Positions 6,574-7,031 of a stretch of DNA of 7,031 nucleotides are shown here, piece by piece (the first letter of the stretch is position 1; every line of letters starts with the position of its first letter). The notes beneath the pieces are model-generated. The model had not been told where the DNA came from, did not search any database, and saw only the letters and a list, made by a program, of their open reading frames with translations. The stretch covers positions 1 through 7,031 of the forward strand of contig JAPYWZ010000033.1 in assembly GCA_028276105.1 (NCBI GenBank), written 5' to 3'. The DNA comes from Microgenomates group bacterium (GTDB taxonomy: Bacteria > Patescibacteriota > Microgenomatia > UBA1406 > GWC2-37-13). The translations under genes were made by a program, and so were the position numbers.

Positions 6574-7031
6574 TATTTTATATTAACTTTTAATATCGTT
6601 TCTTCTTCGCCAAAAAATTTTTTCCAAATTACTTCCGTAACAAACGGAGCAAAAGGATGCAACATCGTTAAATTATCTAAATAAACTTTCTTTAATTCTT
6701 CAAGAACTTTAATATTATCATTTCTTATCTCTTCTTTCAACTGTTCAAGGTAAATATCAGCCAATCGATGCCATAAAAATTTATGAATTAAACTTAAAGC
6801 TAAAGAAAATTTATAATTTTTCATTAATTTTTGATACTGCTTTTTTTCTTTTTCAAATTCATCTTTTAATTTTTTTAAAATTTTATTAGTTTGCGGTTGA
6901 TTTTTGTTTTTAATATTTGATTTCGTCGCTTTAGAATTTAGGTAGATAAAACGGCCGATATTCCAAACTTTATTAACAAAATTTCTCATCCCAATAATTT
7001 TTTCCTCAGAAAGCGATTGATCTGATCCTTC
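6573..7031 (-). CDS. valS: Valyl-tRNA synthetase, C-terminal part (5' end cut by window)
   Basis: The last 152 codons are visible and the frame is open to the window edge. SEEKIIGMRNFVNKVWNIGRFIYLN (visible residues 8-32) matches the ValRS segment linking the catalytic core to the anticodon-binding helical domain. The ATG inside it is therefore internal and is not the start. LMKNYKFSLALSLIHKFLWHRLADIYLEQLK and LHPFAPFVTEVIWKKF (about 124-139) belong to that domain, which reads the valine anticodon. Valyl-tRNA synthetase charges tRNA-Val with editing, but its HIGH, KMSKS and editing regions lie outside. The protein ends 13 residues after the HPFAPFVTEVIW block, so the coiled-coil C-terminal arm of many bacterial ValRS is absent. 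It lies upstream of rpmH on the same strand. Confidence 0.92.
   Translation of the reverse strand, partial: EGSDQSLSEEKIIGMRNFVNKVWNIGRFIYLNSKATKSNIKNKNQPQTNKILKKLKDEFEKEKKQYQKLMKNYKFSLALSLIHKFLWHRLADIYLEQLKEEIRNDNIKVLEELKKVYLDNLTMLHPFAPFVTEVIWKKFFGEEETILKVNIK

Overview
The window is AT-rich and densely packed, and it carries two functional groups plus two end-truncated genes. The likely source is a bacterium with a reduced genome, probably of the Candidate Phyla Radiation/Patescibacteria (Microgenomates-like). That placement is an inference. It rests on the AT richness, the compact proteins (a single-domain-core YidC, a Jag of 150 residues without its N-terminal domain, a ValRS that appears to stop before a C-terminal coiled coil), the direct rpmH-yidC junction without rnpA, and the lack of Shine-Dalgarno sequences at every visible start. 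Stops are TAA, plus one TGA at the end of yidC, and no gene has an in-frame TGA, so the standard bacterial code fits. There is no direct taxonomic marker such as rRNA.

Left part (1-1655, minus strand): ugd (UDP-glucose 6-dehydrogenase) is followed 6 bases later by the start of an extended short-chain dehydrogenase that looks like UDP-glucuronate decarboxylase, cut by the window edge. Together they would convert UDP-glucose to UDP-glucuronate and then UDP-xylose, supplying sugars for surface glycans. A well-spaced promoter lies so close to the ugd ATG that the mRNA may be leaderless.

Intergenic 1656-1899 holds that promoter, a short TGTAAA iteron-like cluster, and a 25-bp imperfect inverted repeat next to the end of the following gene.

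Middle part (1900-5120): a Lon-derived AAA+ ATPase (minus strand) is divergent from a groES-groEL operon (plus strand). The ATPase keeps the nucleotide-binding and hydrolysis motifs but has neither the Lon substrate-binding N domain nor the Ser-Lys protease domain, and its pore loop has lost the conserved aromatic-hydrophobic pair. The chaperonin operon has a near-consensus sigma70 promoter, no visible CIRCE operator and a strong intrinsic terminator. The ATPase is the most unusual item in the window.

Right part (5119-7031, minus strand): valS (3' end only), then rpmH, yidC and jag in tight or overlapping order. This is the conserved ribosomal protein L34/membrane insertase/RNA-binding protein cluster, lacking the usual rnpA and yidD between rpmH and yidC. 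A short ATTCGCAT repeat cluster and a small palindrome sit between valS and rpmH. No tRNA, rRNA, CRISPR array or transposase was found, and there is no gene-free stretch longer than 300 bases.
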